A stretch of 64,000 nucleotides of DNA from an uncultured Chitinophagaceae bacterium (GCA_903830285.1 CAIKTE010000219.1:59669-123668); one strand, 5' to 3'; numbered from the stretch's first letter, positions 28,662 to 38,150 are shown. A program made the numbers and translations. Notes: generated by a model not told the origin, from the letters alone.

Positions 28662-29387
28662 ATGGCAAACAAATATTTGCATATTCATAGGCTTCGAAGG
28701 GTATATGTATGGGAATTGCCCGTAAGGTTTTATCATTGGTTAAATGCTTTGGTGATCATTGCGTTGATTGCAACCGGATTTTATATTGCCAATCCTCTGG
28801 CAATTCAAAGTCAGCATGAAGCATCTGGCCAATATACCATGGGCTGGGTTCGTTACATACATTTTGCCGCAGCCTATTTATTCTTCTTTAATTTTTTATT
28901 TCGCTTGTATTGGGGATTTGTCGGAAATAAATATGCCAACTGGAAACAATTCTTACCCATCTCTAAGAAATTCTTTAAAGAAATGTGGTATGTTTTTAGA
29001 ATGGACATTATGATGCTGAAAGGAAAAGAACATATGAGTATTGGTCATAACGCAATGGCAGGATTTATTTATTTCCTCACATTTATCGCTTTTCTGGTTC
29101 AATGTCTTACCGGTTTTGGTTTATACGCACCAATGAGTACCTGGTGGTTACCCAAATTGTTTACATGGGTACCCGCTGTTTTTGGTGGTGATATTTTAAC
29201 GAGACAAATTCATCATTGGTCCATGTGGTTCTTTATTTTATTCGCCGTGATACATGTTTACCTTGTTTTCTATCACGATTATGTTGAAGGCCGTGGTGAA
29301 ATAAGCAGCATGGGTGGCGGATGGAAATTCATAGAAGAAGAAGTGTTTGAAAGAAATCATCATCAAACACCGAATCCCGAAAAATAA
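28662..29387 (+). CDS. Ni/Fe-hydrogenase b-type cytochrome subunit
   Basis: 241 residues with four transmembrane helices and the di-haem cytochrome b fold of HyaC/HupC. RVYVWELPVRFYHWLNALVIIALIATGFYI is the first helix with a haem-ligand His; the histidines in YIHFAAAYLFFFNFLFRLYWG and QIHHWSMWFFILFAVIHVYLVFYHDY are the others. It passes electrons from the small subunit to the quinone pool. The gene lies 16 bases after the large subunit and 11 before the protease. Confidence 0.95.
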   Translation: MANKYLHIHRLRRVYVWELPVRFYHWLNALVIIALIATGFYIANPLAIQSQHEASGQYTMGWVRYIHFAAAYLFFFNFLFRLYWGFVGNKYANWKQFLPISKKFFKEMWYVFRMDIMMLKGKEHMSIGHNAMAGFIYFLTFIAFLVQCLTGFGLYAPMSTWWLPKLFTWVPAVFGGDILTRQIHHWSMWFFILFAVIHVYLVFYHDYVEGRGEISSMGGGWKFIEEEVFERNHHQTPNPEK

Positions 29388-29398
29388 TAAACAGCAAC

Positions 29399-29902
29399 AT
29401 GCTACACGAACGAAAAATTTTGATATTAGGAATTGGGAATTATTTAATGGGTGACGAGGGCATTGGTGTGCATGTTGCTAATAGATTACAAAATGAAATA
29501 TTACCGTCCGGTGTTGACGTATTGGATGGCGGCACCGGCGGTTTTCATTTGCTTTCTTATTTTGAAGGATATGAAACGCTTATTTTAATTGACGCAACGC
29601 TTGATAATAATCCTAATGGAACTATCCGACTGATCAAACCAAAATTTGCGAAAGATTTTCCGTTGGCAATGAGCACACATGATATTGGATTGAAAGACAT
29701 GGTGAGCGCATTGCAGTTGATGGATAAAATGCCCAATATTCATTTGTTCGTGGTAAGCATTGAAAGTCTGCAACAACAAGGAATTGAGCTTACCGAAGAA
29801 GTGGAAAAAGTAATACCGGAATTGATCAAAAAAATAAAAACGCTTCTTTCCGAACTCCAAAAAGAAGAGTTAGAAAAAGAAGCGCCTCTTGTTGCGGTTT
29901 AA
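29399..29902 (+). CDS. Hydrogenase maturation protease
   Basis: 167 residues of the HyaD/HupD/HybD family, which cuts the C-terminal tail of the large subunit after nickel insertion. [22 protein letters not shown] has the metal-binding Glu, [25 protein letters not shown] the Asp, and [18 protein letters not shown] the His. It ends the structural operon. Its last four bases overlap the end of recQ on the opposite strand, and no terminator is visible between them. Confidence 0.94.
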   Translation: MLHERKILILGIGNYLMGDEGIGVHVANRLQNEILPSGVDVLDGGTGGFHLLSYFEGYETLILIDATLDNNPNGTIRLIKPKFAKDFPLAMSTHDIGLKDMVSALQLMDKMPNIHLFVVSIESLQQQGIELTEEVEKVIPELIKKIKTLLSELQKEELEKEAPLVAV

Positions 29903-32202
29903 TTTCCGTATACACTTAAAAACTTAATACGCATTATTTTTAATTGCTCCAGCGTATAATCATTTTCGCTTAATTCTTTTTGTGCAATTTCTAAAGAAGA
30001 AGTTTCACAACTTTTAAAATAATCAATTATATCTTCTTGATCATTGTCGTCTAACCATTCATCGATGGCATAATCAAGATTCAGCTTTGTTCCACTGGCC
30101 GCAATTGTTTCCATTTCTTCCAGCAACTCGTCCAACTTCAAGCTTTTGTGTTTCGCAATGGATTCCAGAGGAATTTTCTTGTCAACATTCTGAATAATAT
30201 AAACTTTGTTGCTGCTCTTGTTTACCACACTTCTCATTACAAAATCATCCGGTTTTTCAATATCATTCTCCTCCACATATTTTGCGACCATCTCTACGAA
30301 AGGCTTACCGTACTTAATAGATTTGCCTTTGCTTACTCCCTGACATTTTTCCAACTCCTCCAACGTGGTTGGATAAAGTGTTGCCATATCCTGCAAAGAA
30401 TTTTCCAGGAAAATAACAAAAGGCGGCAGGCTTTTTTTCTTAGCTTCTTTCTGACGAAGGTCTTTCAACATCTCAAATAACACATCATCAGCAGCGGCAC
30501 CGGTTTGAGATGCATTTTCACCCTCTTCATCATCTTCATTAGCATCTTCAAATAAATTATTCAACACGATTTTAAAGGACGTGGGCTTCTTTAAAAACTT
30601 TTCTCCTTTTTCAGTAAGCTTCACCAAACCGTATTCTTCAATATCTTTTTTGATGAAATTCTCTAAAAGCATTTGTCTGATCAAACTATTCCACAAATGA
30701 GTTTCTTTTTCTTTTCCAATTCCGAATTCGGGCAAATTTTCGTGACGGAACATTGCGATCTGTGGTGTTAATTTCCCCCTTACCATATTTACCACATACT
30801 CTGTAACAAAACGACCCTCTAATGCTTTCACCACCTTCAAGACTTTCACCACATCATCTTTTGCCTCGATCTTTTCTTTGGGATGTTTGCAGTTATCGCA
30901 GTTGCCGCAATTTTTCGTTTCCCAATCTTCTCCAAAATAATGCAACAAAATTTTTCTACGACATACACTGCTTTCCGCATATGCAACTGTTTCATTGATC
31001 AATTGTGCACCCACTTCCCTTTCGCTTAATGGTTTATCACGCATCAAATGTTCCAACTTGGCAACATCTTTATGCGAATAATATAAAACACAAATGCCCT
31101 CCATTCCGTCACGACCTGCACGGCCGGTCTCCTGATAATAATTTTCAATTGATTTTGGAATGTTAAAGTGAATCACAAAACGGATATCCGGTTTGTCAAT
31201 TCCCATCCCAAATGCAATCGTGGCAACGATAACCTGTACATCTTCATTTAAAAATTGATCCTGCCTTTCTGATCTTAATTTTTGATCTAACCCGGCATGA
31301 TAGGCAACCGCTTTGATTTTATTGGCCATTAAAATTTCTGCGAGCTCTTCAGTTGTTTTTCTGTTGAGCGTATAAATAATGCCGCTTTTTCCTTTATGTG
31401 TTGTGATGAAACGAACAATACTTTTTATTGTTTGCTCTTTTTGGATTTTTGGAACGATCTCATAAAAGAGATTGGAACGATTGAATGAAGAAATAAAAAT
31501 ATTTGGATTGCGCAGCCCAAGATTCTTTACAATATCACTCTGAACTTTCGGAGTTGCTGTTGCTGTTAATGCAACAACGGGAATATCCGGATTGATGATA
31601 TCCATCATTTCTCGAAGCCTTCTGTATTCGGGGCGGAAATCATGTCCCCATTCAGAAATACAATGTGCTTCATCCACCGCAAAAAAGGAAATGGTGAGGT
31701 CTGAAAAGAAATCTAAATTTTCCTGTTTGGTTAAAGTTTCAGGAGCAACGTATAACAACTTGGTTTTGCCTGCGATCAGATCTTCTTTTACTTCTTTTAT
31801 CTGACCCTTATTCAATGAGGAATTAAGAAAATGCGCTACATCGTCTTTTTCACTGTATCCCCTTACCAGATCTACCTGATTTTTCATCAGGGCAATAAGG
31901 GGGGAAACAACGATAGCACATCCGGGTAGAATTAAAGCAGGAAGCTGATAACATAAACTTTTGCCGCCACCGGTTGGCATGATCACAAAAGTGTCGCGAC
32001 CTTCCAATAAACTATTGATGGACCTTTCCTGTGTTCCTTTAAATTCAGAAAAGCCGAAATGTTTTTGCAGTCCGGCGTGTATATCGTGATTTTTTGAACT
32101 TCCTTCTTTTAGCGTATGCTCCGATGTGGCTTTAGCTCCTTTTTTTACAGCAGTCTTTTTTGATGCTGCCTTAACCTGTATCTTCTTTGTACTTGTTGCC
32201 AT
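29899..32202 (-). CDS. recQ: ATP-dependent DNA helicase RecQ
   Basis: 767 residues. A 3'-5' helicase in recombination and fork repair. An N-terminal lysine/alanine-rich extension (about 1-38) precedes the helicase core: [15 protein letters not shown] (Lys81), [27 protein letters not shown]. The zinc subdomain cysteines are in [12 protein letters not shown] ... [10 protein letters not shown]. The RQC winged helix follows, then an acidic linker, an HRDC domain (about 605-680, [24 protein letters not shown]) and an extra helical C-terminus. It is longer than E. coli RecQ (about 610) because of the termini. Monocistronic, convergent with the hydrogenase operon. Confidence 0.96.
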   Translation of the reverse strand: MATSTKKIQVKAASKKTAVKKGAKATSEHTLKEGSSKNHDIHAGLQKHFGFSEFKGTQERSINSLLEGRDTFVIMPTGGGKSLCYQLPALILPGCAIVVSPLIALMKNQVDLVRGYSEKDDVAHFLNSSLNKGQIKEVKEDLIAGKTKLLYVAPETLTKQENLDFFSDLTISFFAVDEAHCISEWGHDFRPEYRRLREMMDIINPDIPVVALTATATPKVQSDIVKNLGLRNPNIFISSFNRSNLFYEIVPKIQKEQTIKSIVRFITTHKGKSGIIYTLNRKTTEELAEILMANKIKAVAYHAGLDQKLRSERQDQFLNEDVQVIVATIAFGMGIDKPDIRFVIHFNIPKSIENYYQETGRAGRDGMEGICVLYYSHKDVAKLEHLMRDKPLSEREVGAQLINETVAYAESSVCRRKILLHYFGEDWETKNCGNCDNCKHPKEKIEAKDDVVKVLKVVKALEGRFVTEYVVNMVRGKLTPQIAMFRHENLPEFGIGKEKETHLWNSLIRQMLLENFIKKDIEEYGLVKLTEKGEKFLKKPTSFKIVLNNLFEDANEDDEEGENASQTGAAADDVLFEMLKDLRQKEAKKKSLPPFVIFLENSLQDMATLYPTTLEELEKCQGVSKGKSIKYGKPFVEMVAKYVEENDIEKPDDFVMRSVVNKSSNKVYIIQNVDKKIPLESIAKHKSLKLDELLEEMETIAASGTKLNLDYAIDEWLDDNDQEDIIDYFKSCETSSLEIAQKELSENDYTLEQLKIMRIKFLSVYGN

Positions 32203-32425
32203 GTATAATGATTTCTATTCCGCAAGCCGCGGACTTTAACGAACTATAAGTTAATGCATTTTGCCGAAAATGCTCAATAATTATTTAGAATGGCACCATC
32301 TGGTGCAACGCCTTTTCGGTGTGGTAATTCACCAAGCGCTCCCGTTTGTATAAGGGCTCCTTTTTTAAAAGGGTAGCGAAGTTAAACATCGGGCAGAGGA
32401 AATGCAACTGATTGTTGTTAAAGTT

Positions 32426-32433
32426 TACCTTTG
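32426..32433 (+). promoter_or_regulatory. -7 element placed for a leaderless kdsD mRNA
   Basis: TACCTTTG, an exact TAnnTTTG match, ends five bases before the ATG at 32439, the same geometry as in the DUF2480 gene. The expected transcription start is the A of the ATG. No clear -33 element. It argues for 32439 rather than the upstream in-frame TTG at 32412 as start. Confidence 0.45.
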
Positions 32434-32438
32434 CGTGC

Positions 32439-33401
32439 ATGAGTTCATCAATCATACAAAAAGCATTGCGCAGCATTGAGCTGGAAGCGTCTTCTATTAA
32501 AGGGCTGGAAGCTTTTATTGATACGTCTTTTGAAAAAGCCGTACAAACGATTTATCAATCTAAAGGAAGGCTGGTCGTAAGCGGTATTGGCAAGAGTGCC
32601 ATTGTTGCACAAAAGATCGTAGCAACATTTAATTCAACAGGGACCCCTTCTCTTTTTATGCATGCCGCAGACGCGATTCATGGTGATCTTGGAATGATAC
32701 AAAAAGATGATGTAGTGTTGATCATCAGTAAAAGCGGGGAAAGCCCCGAAATAAAAGTATTGGTCCCTTTGATTAAAAACTTCGGGAATAAGCTGATCGG
32801 GATAGTTGGCAATATGGATAGTTTTCTGGCACTGCAATCGGATATTGTTTTAAACACAACAGTTTCAAAAGAAGCTTGTCCTAATAATCTTGCACCAACA
32901 AGCAGCACTACTGCACAAATGGTAATGGGAGACGTATTGGCCGTTTCATTAATGGAATTAAGCGGATTTTCTGATAAAGATTTTGCAAAATATCATCCCG
33001 GAGGAAATTTAGGGAAGCGTTTATATTTAAGGGTCGAAGATCTTTATTTACACAATCAACAGCCTAAGGTTTTGGCAAACGCTTCTTTAAAAGAAGTGAT
33101 AGTTGAAATAACAGAAAAGCGATTAGGCGTAACTGCTGTTGTCGATGCAAAAAATAAAGTGGAGGGGATCATTACCGATGGTGATCTGAGAAGAATGCTT
33201 GAAAAAAGTAGTGATATTGCAAACATTACCGCAAAAGATATTCTTTCCATTCATCCAAAAACAATAGAACCCGATGTTTTAGCCGTTCAGGCTTTGGAAT
33301 TGATGCGCAAACACGACATCAGTCAGTTGATCGTAGAATCAGAAGGAAACTATCTCGGCGTTTTACATTTACATGATTTGATCAGGGAAGGCATTATTTA
33401 A
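32439..33401 (+). CDS. kdsD: D-arabinose 5-phosphate isomerase (KpsF/GutQ/KdsD family)
   Basis: 320 residues from the ATG at 32439. It interconverts ribulose 5-phosphate and arabinose 5-phosphate, the first step to KDO for lipopolysaccharide. A SIS domain at about 30-170 (LVVSGIGKSAIVAQKIVATFNSTGTPSLFMHAADAIHGDLG, ISKSGESPEIK, PTSSTTAQMVMGDVLAVSLM) is followed by two CBS repeats (about 200-315; GIITDGDLRRMLE, LGVLHLHDLI). The frame extends nine codons further to a TTG, but those codons overlap a promoter element. It is 60 bases ahead of a sugar-nucleotide gene, so the pair supplies envelope-polysaccharide precursors. Confidence 0.95.
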   Translation: MSSSIIQKALRSIELEASSIKGLEAFIDTSFEKAVQTIYQSKGRLVVSGIGKSAIVAQKIVATFNSTGTPSLFMHAADAIHGDLGMIQKDDVVLIISKSGESPEIKVLVPLIKNFGNKLIGIVGNMDSFLALQSDIVLNTTVSKEACPNNLAPTSSTTAQMVMGDVLAVSLMELSGFSDKDFAKYHPGGNLGKRLYLRVEDLYLHNQQPKVLANASLKEVIVEITEKRLGVTAVVDAKNKVEGIITDGDLRRMLEKSSDIANITAKDILSIHPKTIEPDVLAVQALELMRKHDISQLIVESEGNYLGVLHLHDLIREGII

Positions 33402-33435
33402 TCTATTCTTCATCAATTATACGTTAAACACATAT

Positions 33436-33443
33436 TATATTTG
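33436..33443 (+). promoter_or_regulatory. Candidate -7 element for the mannose-1-phosphate guanylyltransferase gene
   Basis: TATATTTG matches TAnnTTTG exactly, 17 bases before the ATG at 33461. No convincing -33 TTTG at standard spacing, so the gene may also be read from the kdsD transcript. Confidence 0.4.
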
Positions 33444-33460
33444 CGCTTGAAAAATTCACT

Positions 33461-34543
33461 ATGAATAAACACCACTACGTTGCCATTATGGCCGGCGGAA
33501 TAGGAAGCCGTTTTTGGCCAAAGAGCCGGACATCTTACCCAAAACAATTTTTAGACATTTTAAATACCGGTAAAACACTTATCCAGTGGACCTTTGAAAG
33601 GTATGCAGCCTTTATTCCCAAAGAGAATATTTTTGTTGTGACATCTGAAGAATACGCCGATATTGTTGCGGAACAGCTACCGGAAATTCCTAAAGAAAAT
33701 ATTGTTGCTGAACCCAGTAGAAAAAATACGGCCCCCTGCGTTGCGTATATTTCTTTTAAATTATTACAGAAGGATCCGGAAGCATCATTGATCGTGGCGC
33801 CTAGTGATCACATGATCATGGATGGTGAAAATTTTAAAAAGATCACCATGCAAGCATTGGACTTTGTAGATAAGCAGGAAGCTTTTATAACACTAGGCAT
33901 CAAACCAACTTACCCCAATACGGGATATGGTTATATCCAGTTTGACTCAAAGCTGGTAGCAGAAAACATTCATAAAGTAAAAACCTTTACCGAAAAACCA
34001 AACCTTGAATTGGCAAAAACATTTGTTGCCAGCGGGGAGTTTTTATGGAACGGAGGCATTTTTGTATGGAAGGTAAAAACAGTAGTGAATGCTTTCGAAA
34101 AATATCAACCCGAGATGTTTGAATTATTCGATGGAGAAAAAGAAAACTTTAATACACCAAAAGAAAAAGAATCCATCAACAAGATCTATCCTCAATGTAC
34201 CAATGTTTCCATTGATTATGCGATCATGGAAAAAGCAAATAACGTGTATGTGATTCCATCTTCATTTGGCTGGAGCGATCTCGGAACATGGAACAGCGCA
34301 TATGAAAATCTGGAAAAAGACTATCTGGGCAATGCTGTTACATCAGATAATGTAATTGTTATTGATGCGACAAAATGTATGATCAGTGCGCCAAAAGATA
34401 AATTATTATTGCTGCAGGGCATGGATGATTTTATCATTATTGATACGAAAGATGCGCTGATGATCTGTAAAAAAGAGAAGGAGCAAGCCATTAAAGAATA
34501 TGTTGCAGAGGTAAAACGCAGCAAGGGCGATAAATACTTATAA
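33461..34543 (+). CDS. manC: Mannose-1-phosphate guanylyltransferase
   Basis: 360 residues, the single-domain (non-bifunctional) form. It makes GDP-mannose from GTP and mannose 1-phosphate for polysaccharides. Motifs are IMAGGIGSRFWPKSRTSYPKQFLD (nucleotide binding), AEPSRKNTAPCVAYISF, VAPSDHMIMD (metal), TEKPNLELAK, FLWNGGIFVWK and FGWSDLGTW. The length matches GDP-type enzymes without the C-terminal isomerase. It lies downstream of kdsD and ends at a strong bidirectional terminator. Confidence 0.95.
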   Translation: MNKHHYVAIMAGGIGSRFWPKSRTSYPKQFLDILNTGKTLIQWTFERYAAFIPKENIFVVTSEEYADIVAEQLPEIPKENIVAEPSRKNTAPCVAYISFKLLQKDPEASLIVAPSDHMIMDGENFKKITMQALDFVDKQEAFITLGIKPTYPNTGYGYIQFDSKLVAENIHKVKTFTEKPNLELAKTFVASGEFLWNGGIFVWKVKTVVNAFEKYQPEMFELFDGEKENFNTPKEKESINKIYPQCTNVSIDYAIMEKANNVYVIPSSFGWSDLGTWNSAYENLEKDYLGNAVTSDNVIVIDATKCMISAPKDKLLLLQGMDDFIIIDTKDALMICKKEKEQAIKEYVAEVKRSKGDKYL

Positions 34544-34556
34544 ATGATATAAAAAA

Positions 34557-34598
34557 GGAAACCGCAGATTTATTTAATTGGATCTGCGGCTTTTTTTT
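34557..34598 (+). terminator. Bidirectional terminator between manC and the PIF1-like helicase gene
   Basis: CCGCAGAT (34562-34569) pairs with ATCTGCGG (34582-34589) and is followed by C and eight T. An A-tract on the other side makes it work in both directions. It overlaps the last codons of the leftward helicase gene. Confidence 0.9.
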
Positions 34599-37086
34599 GG
34601 AATTCTTTCCATGCTAATACCAATCGTATTTCTCCAAAACTTACGGAATCGCCTATTTGTTGTTTGATTGGCGTAATTGAACCACCGTCAAAATCATGTA
34701 AAACAGGCTCTATCAAAATTATTTTTTCTCGACTAATGAGCTCCTCTATTTTAATTTCACCCAAAGAAACATAATGAGCCAAATGTCCTTCAATGGTCTG
34801 AACTGTAAAATTCCTTTCTGCAGCGATCTTTTCTAGTGATTTTCCTTCTTTGTATAATTTAAAACTCAGCAGCTTTGTATCGATTTTGGCTGTTTTTCCG
34901 GTTGTTGTTTTTTCTTTGCGCTCTTTTTTTGCTGTTTTTTCATGAACAAGGGAAGATAAATTATTCACCCTAGAATATTTTATAATAACATCTAAAAATT
35001 CCTGACCGAATTTTTGAATTTTTGCTTTGCCGAAACCATTTATTTTTTCTAATTCCTCCAATGATTGTGGAAGGTACTGCGCCATCTCGTCTAGTGTTTT
35101 AGTTCCTGCAACAATGTAAATGGGAATATCTGCTTCAGTACAGATCTTATCTCTCAATAGCCTCAATTCTTTATGGAGTATAGGATGCGGGCTATCTGTT
35201 TTTTTATAAACAGAACCTGCATAAGCGTTTACGTTAAAAGCAGGTAAGGCAAATTTATTTTTTTGTTCATGATACACTGCTACATTGAACCCGTCAATAC
35301 AGGATAGAATGGAATGTTTTTGTTGCGACAGAATAGTAAATAACTCTTTCAGGTCTTCTGTATAAGCCATCGCATATTGCTTGCTGTCCGTCACAGTAGG
35401 CGAAGAAAACAAAAATCGTATAAGGTATCCTGTTTGATCAGCAAAGTAGACGGCGGCCTTTTTAATTCTTTCCTGCAGATCAAGATTTTGTTCCGGCAAA
35501 ATTTGCTGCTGGAAATATTGTTGCAATTGTGATTGAAATTTTTTTCCTACCCCCTGCAGTGCGATTGATCTTTCTTTCAGCAAAGCTAACCAGGGTCTTG
35601 TTTCTTTGTTAAAAGATTCAAGATGTTCTTCAACATTGCGGACTATCGTATTTAATATGCTTACCGATGAAGAAAAATCAAAAAGCAGAGAAAGCAATGT
35701 TGTTTGATATCGATGTTTATCGATTTGTAAACTTTCGGGCAATTGTGCCGCTTCTTTATTTTTTGAAAAAGCAACAATTCTTTGATCGATATGCAGGCTT
35801 CCGGAATTAATGCTGCTTAATAAAACCATTCCATTTAGTGAAGTACATCGGCTTAATGCAACATAAACCTGACCGGGCGCAAAAGCTTGCCCCGCATCAA
35901 TTACCGCCTTCTCAAATGTCAAACCCTGGCTTTTATGAATAGTGATTGACCAGGCCAGGCGCAATGGAAATTGAGTGAAAGAACCGATCTCGTCTTCATC
36001 CACCTGTTGCGTTTGTTTATTGACCGTGTATCGAACATTCTTCCATGTATCTTTTTTAACTTCAATTAAATCGTCTTCATTTTTACATTGTACAAAAATG
36101 GAATCATCTTCAATTTTTTCTATTACGCCGATCTTTCCGTTAAAATATCTTTTGGATTTATCTAGATCATTTTTAATGAACATCACTTGTGCGCCAACTT
36201 TCAATTGCAATATTTCATCAGCAGGGTAAGCTTTTTCACTAAAATCGCCTTCAATGATCGCTTTAAAAGAAAAGGATTTCCCTTTTAGATTCTCCAGCTC
36301 GTTCGCGTTGCTGGCATCTGCTTTATAGTTATGAGTGGTGAGGTTGATATAGCCATCGTCTTTAGATGATTTGAATGTGGGCAAATAACGGCTGTGCAGT
36401 GTTTTCATTCCCAACTCATCCATTTCGTTATTACGAACCTGGTTTAGAATATCAATAAAATGCTGATCGCTTTGTCGGTAAATTTTATTTAGTTCAACAT
36501 AAGCAGGCGGCTGTATTTCCATTACCCTGCTGTCAAAAAAATAAGGACTATTATAATGCTGTGATAATATCTGCCATTCGCTATCCGGAACAACGGGGGG
36601 CAATTGATACATGTCACCGATCAATAGAACCTGCACACCACCGAATGGTTCGTAATTGCGATGACGAACGACTTTAAGTACTGTATCGATCGCATCAAGC
36701 ACATCGCAACGCACCATACTTATTTCGTCAATGATCAGTAATTCCAATTGCTGCATCACTTTCCTTCTTTCGGTATTTAAGCGAACGCGGCTCATTAAAC
36801 TGTGCTTATCATTCAAAGAATCATCTTTTCCAAAACCCTTGTTTTCGGGGATAAAAGGCGTGAAGGGCAATTGAAAAAAAGAATGAATGGTAACCCCTCC
36901 TGCATTAATGGCTGCCACTCCTGTTGGCGCCACAACAGCGGTTTGTTTATGGCTTTGCTGTTTGATGTATTTTAGAAAAGTGGTTTTACCCGTGCCTGCT
37001 TTTCCGGTTAGAAAAACAGAACGGTTGGTATATTGAATAAAGTCCGCAGCGAGTTGAAAATTGATATTTGAAGTATCGGTAACCAT
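34570..37086 (-). CDS. PIF1-like (UvrD/RecD superfamily 1) helicase with HRDC and RecQ-type C-terminal HTH
   Basis: 838 residues. The helicase part has a Walker A VFLTGKAGTGKTTFLKYIK, APTGVAAINAGGVTIHSFFQLPF (PIF1 signature), IIDEISMVRCDVLDAID, and the C-terminal RLAWSITIHKSQGLTFEKAVIDAGQAFAPGQVYVALSRC. Beyond about 620 there is an HRDC domain (LPQSLEELEKINGFGKAKIQKFGQEFLDVIIKY) like that of RecQ, and a helix-turn-helix (LYKEGKSLEKIAAERNFTVQTIEGHLAHYVSLGEI) of the HTH_40 type also found at RecQ C-termini. A PIF1 motor therefore carries a RecQ-style targeting tail. A TATCTTTA element (37091-37098) ends four bases before the ATG. Likely role: G-quadruplex or fork processing; inferred. Confidence 0.9.
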   Translation of the reverse strand: MVTDTSNINFQLAADFIQYTNRSVFLTGKAGTGKTTFLKYIKQQSHKQTAVVAPTGVAAINAGGVTIHSFFQLPFTPFIPENKGFGKDDSLNDKHSLMSRVRLNTERRKVMQQLELLIIDEISMVRCDVLDAIDTVLKVVRHRNYEPFGGVQVLLIGDMYQLPPVVPDSEWQILSQHYNSPYFFDSRVMEIQPPAYVELNKIYRQSDQHFIDILNQVRNNEMDELGMKTLHSRYLPTFKSSKDDGYINLTTHNYKADASNANELENLKGKSFSFKAIIEGDFSEKAYPADEILQLKVGAQVMFIKNDLDKSKRYFNGKIGVIEKIEDDSIFVQCKNEDDLIEVKKDTWKNVRYTVNKQTQQVDEDEIGSFTQFPLRLAWSITIHKSQGLTFEKAVIDAGQAFAPGQVYVALSRCTSLNGMVLLSSINSGSLHIDQRIVAFSKNKEAAQLPESLQIDKHRYQTTLLSLLFDFSSSVSILNTIVRNVEEHLESFNKETRPWLALLKERSIALQGVGKKFQSQLQQYFQQQILPEQNLDLQERIKKAAVYFADQTGYLIRFLFSSPTVTDSKQYAMAYTEDLKELFTILSQQKHSILSCIDGFNVAVYHEQKNKFALPAFNVNAYAGSVYKKTDSPHPILHKELRLLRDKICTEADIPIYIVAGTKTLDEMAQYLPQSLEELEKINGFGKAKIQKFGQEFLDVIIKYSRVNNLSSLVHEKTAKKERKEKTTTGKTAKIDTKLLSFKLYKEGKSLEKIAAERNFTVQTIEGHLAHYVSLGEIKIEELISREKIILIEPVLHDFDGGSITPIKQQIGDSVSFGEIRLVLAWKEFQKKAADPIK

Positions 37087-37157
37087 AGGGTAAAGATAAT
37101 TGCCATAAAGGCTGATGAAAACAGAAATTTTTTAACTCAGTGAACAAAAAGAAACAA

Positions 37158-37697
37158 TTGCCACCGAGACACGGAATAGCGAAGGTCTTAAAAAACAACT
37201 CGTTTAATTTCAAGCGTCTTTCTACCAAAATTTAAGAGCAAACCAACCATACAACCCGAGCATTTTAGATAATTAATGGTTTGTGCAAAATCTTCATCAC
37301 AAATTTCTTTTTTAGATTTTATTTCAAGGATAACCGCATTGAGCAAAACAAAATCGGCGAAAAATTTATGATCCAGCAAAATACTTTTGTAATAAACCGG
37401 AAATTCTTTTTCACGCTCGAAGAGCAAGCTCTGTTTTTGAAATTCCAGTTCCATCGCCTCTTTATAAACCACCTCGAGAAAGCCATAACCCAAATCTTTA
37501 TGAACTTCCAGACATACTTTAATAATAGACTCGGTTCTAAACTCAAAGGAAAATTATCGACATTGATATTGATTGTCATGTGAGAGTGTTTTAAAAAATA
37601 AAAAATGTTTGCCACTGAAACACGGAGTACCACAGAAAGGAATAAGCAGGGTCTCTTATTAATCATTCTCCGTGCATTTCCGCGCCTCCGTGGCAAA
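37158..37697. repeat. Three copies of a short repeat (TTTGCCACnGArrCrCGGA) around the GxxExxY remnant
   Basis: Copies: 37158-37175 (plus, TTGCCACCGAGACACGGA), 37608-37626 (plus, TTTGCCACTGAAACACGGA) and 37679-37697 (minus, TTTGCCACGGAGGCGCGGA). The last two form an imperfect inverted pair between ssb and the GxxExxY gene; the first lies beyond its 3' end. The coordinates given span all three copies, not a continuous repeat. Confidence 0.7.
37188..37579 (-). pseudogene. GxxExxY family gene with a -1 frameshift
   Basis: The C-terminal frame (37188-37493 and further upstream) encodes a typical GxxExxY protein: RTESIIKVCLEVHKDLGYGFLEVVYKEAMELEFQ, FPVYYKSILLDHKFFADFVL, LEIKSKKEICDEDFAQTINYLKC. 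In that frame a TAA lies just before the conserved start and no initiation codon is available. The natural ATG at 37579 (MTININVDNF) is in another frame. A single -1 slip at the TTTT run (minus-strand complement of 37550-37553) joins the two into one protein of about 130 residues of normal family length. It is either a disabled gene or, less likely, a recoded one. GxxExxY proteins have a nuclease-like fold and no settled function. Confidence 0.7.
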
Positions 37698-37703
37698 ACA
37701 AAA

Positions 37704-38048
37704 TCAGGCTTTAGCTTTTTCTCCAAGCATCAGCACTTCATTTACCTGAACTTCGGTAATGTATTTTTTATTACCGTCTTTGTCGTTGTAGGTGCGGGTG
37801 ATGAGTTTTCCCTCAATGGCCACTTCGCTTCCTTTTTTTAAATACTTTTCAGCGATCTCTGCAACTTTGCCCCAGGCTACAAGACTGTGCCATTGTGTGT
37901 CTGTTACCTTATCGCCCTTTGCATTGCGGTAAGTTTCGCTGGTAGCTACGTTGAAGCGTGCTAATTTTCTTCCACCTTCCAATGTTTTTACTTCAGGATT
38001 GGCACCCAGGTTGCCGATCAGCTGAACTTTGTTTTTTAATGCGTACAT
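37704..38048 (-). CDS. ssb: Single-stranded DNA-binding protein, short form without acidic tail
   Basis: 114 residues forming one OB fold: ALKNKVQLIGNLGANPEVKTLEGGRKLARFNVATSETYRNAKGDKVTDTQWHSLVAWGK, then KYLKKGSEVAIEGKLITRTYNDKDGNKKYITEVQVNEVLML. The protein ends GEKAKA directly after the OB fold and lacks the linker and acidic DDDIPF-like tip that recruits partners in housekeeping SSBs. It is therefore probably an accessory SSB rather than the essential one. It is transcribed away from the zinc-ribbon gene, with operator-like dyads between them. Confidence 0.92.
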   Translation of the reverse strand: MYALKNKVQLIGNLGANPEVKTLEGGRKLARFNVATSETYRNAKGDKVTDTQWHSLVAWGKVAEIAEKYLKKGSEVAIEGKLITRTYNDKDGNKKYITEVQVNEVLMLGEKAKA

Positions 38049-38150
38049 GATCTTTAGTTTTTACGATTTACAATTATGTTATTTCAATCAATCACTTAGA
38101 CGTCTTCTGTAATTGACAACACAAAATTGCGGGTCGAAAAAAGCGGTAGT

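Noticed and set aside
37581..37726. Upstream part of a 135-codon minus-strand frame leading into the GxxExxY region
   Set aside because: Its first half reads through the CACGGA repeats; only the ATG at 37579 gives a family-like N-terminus.
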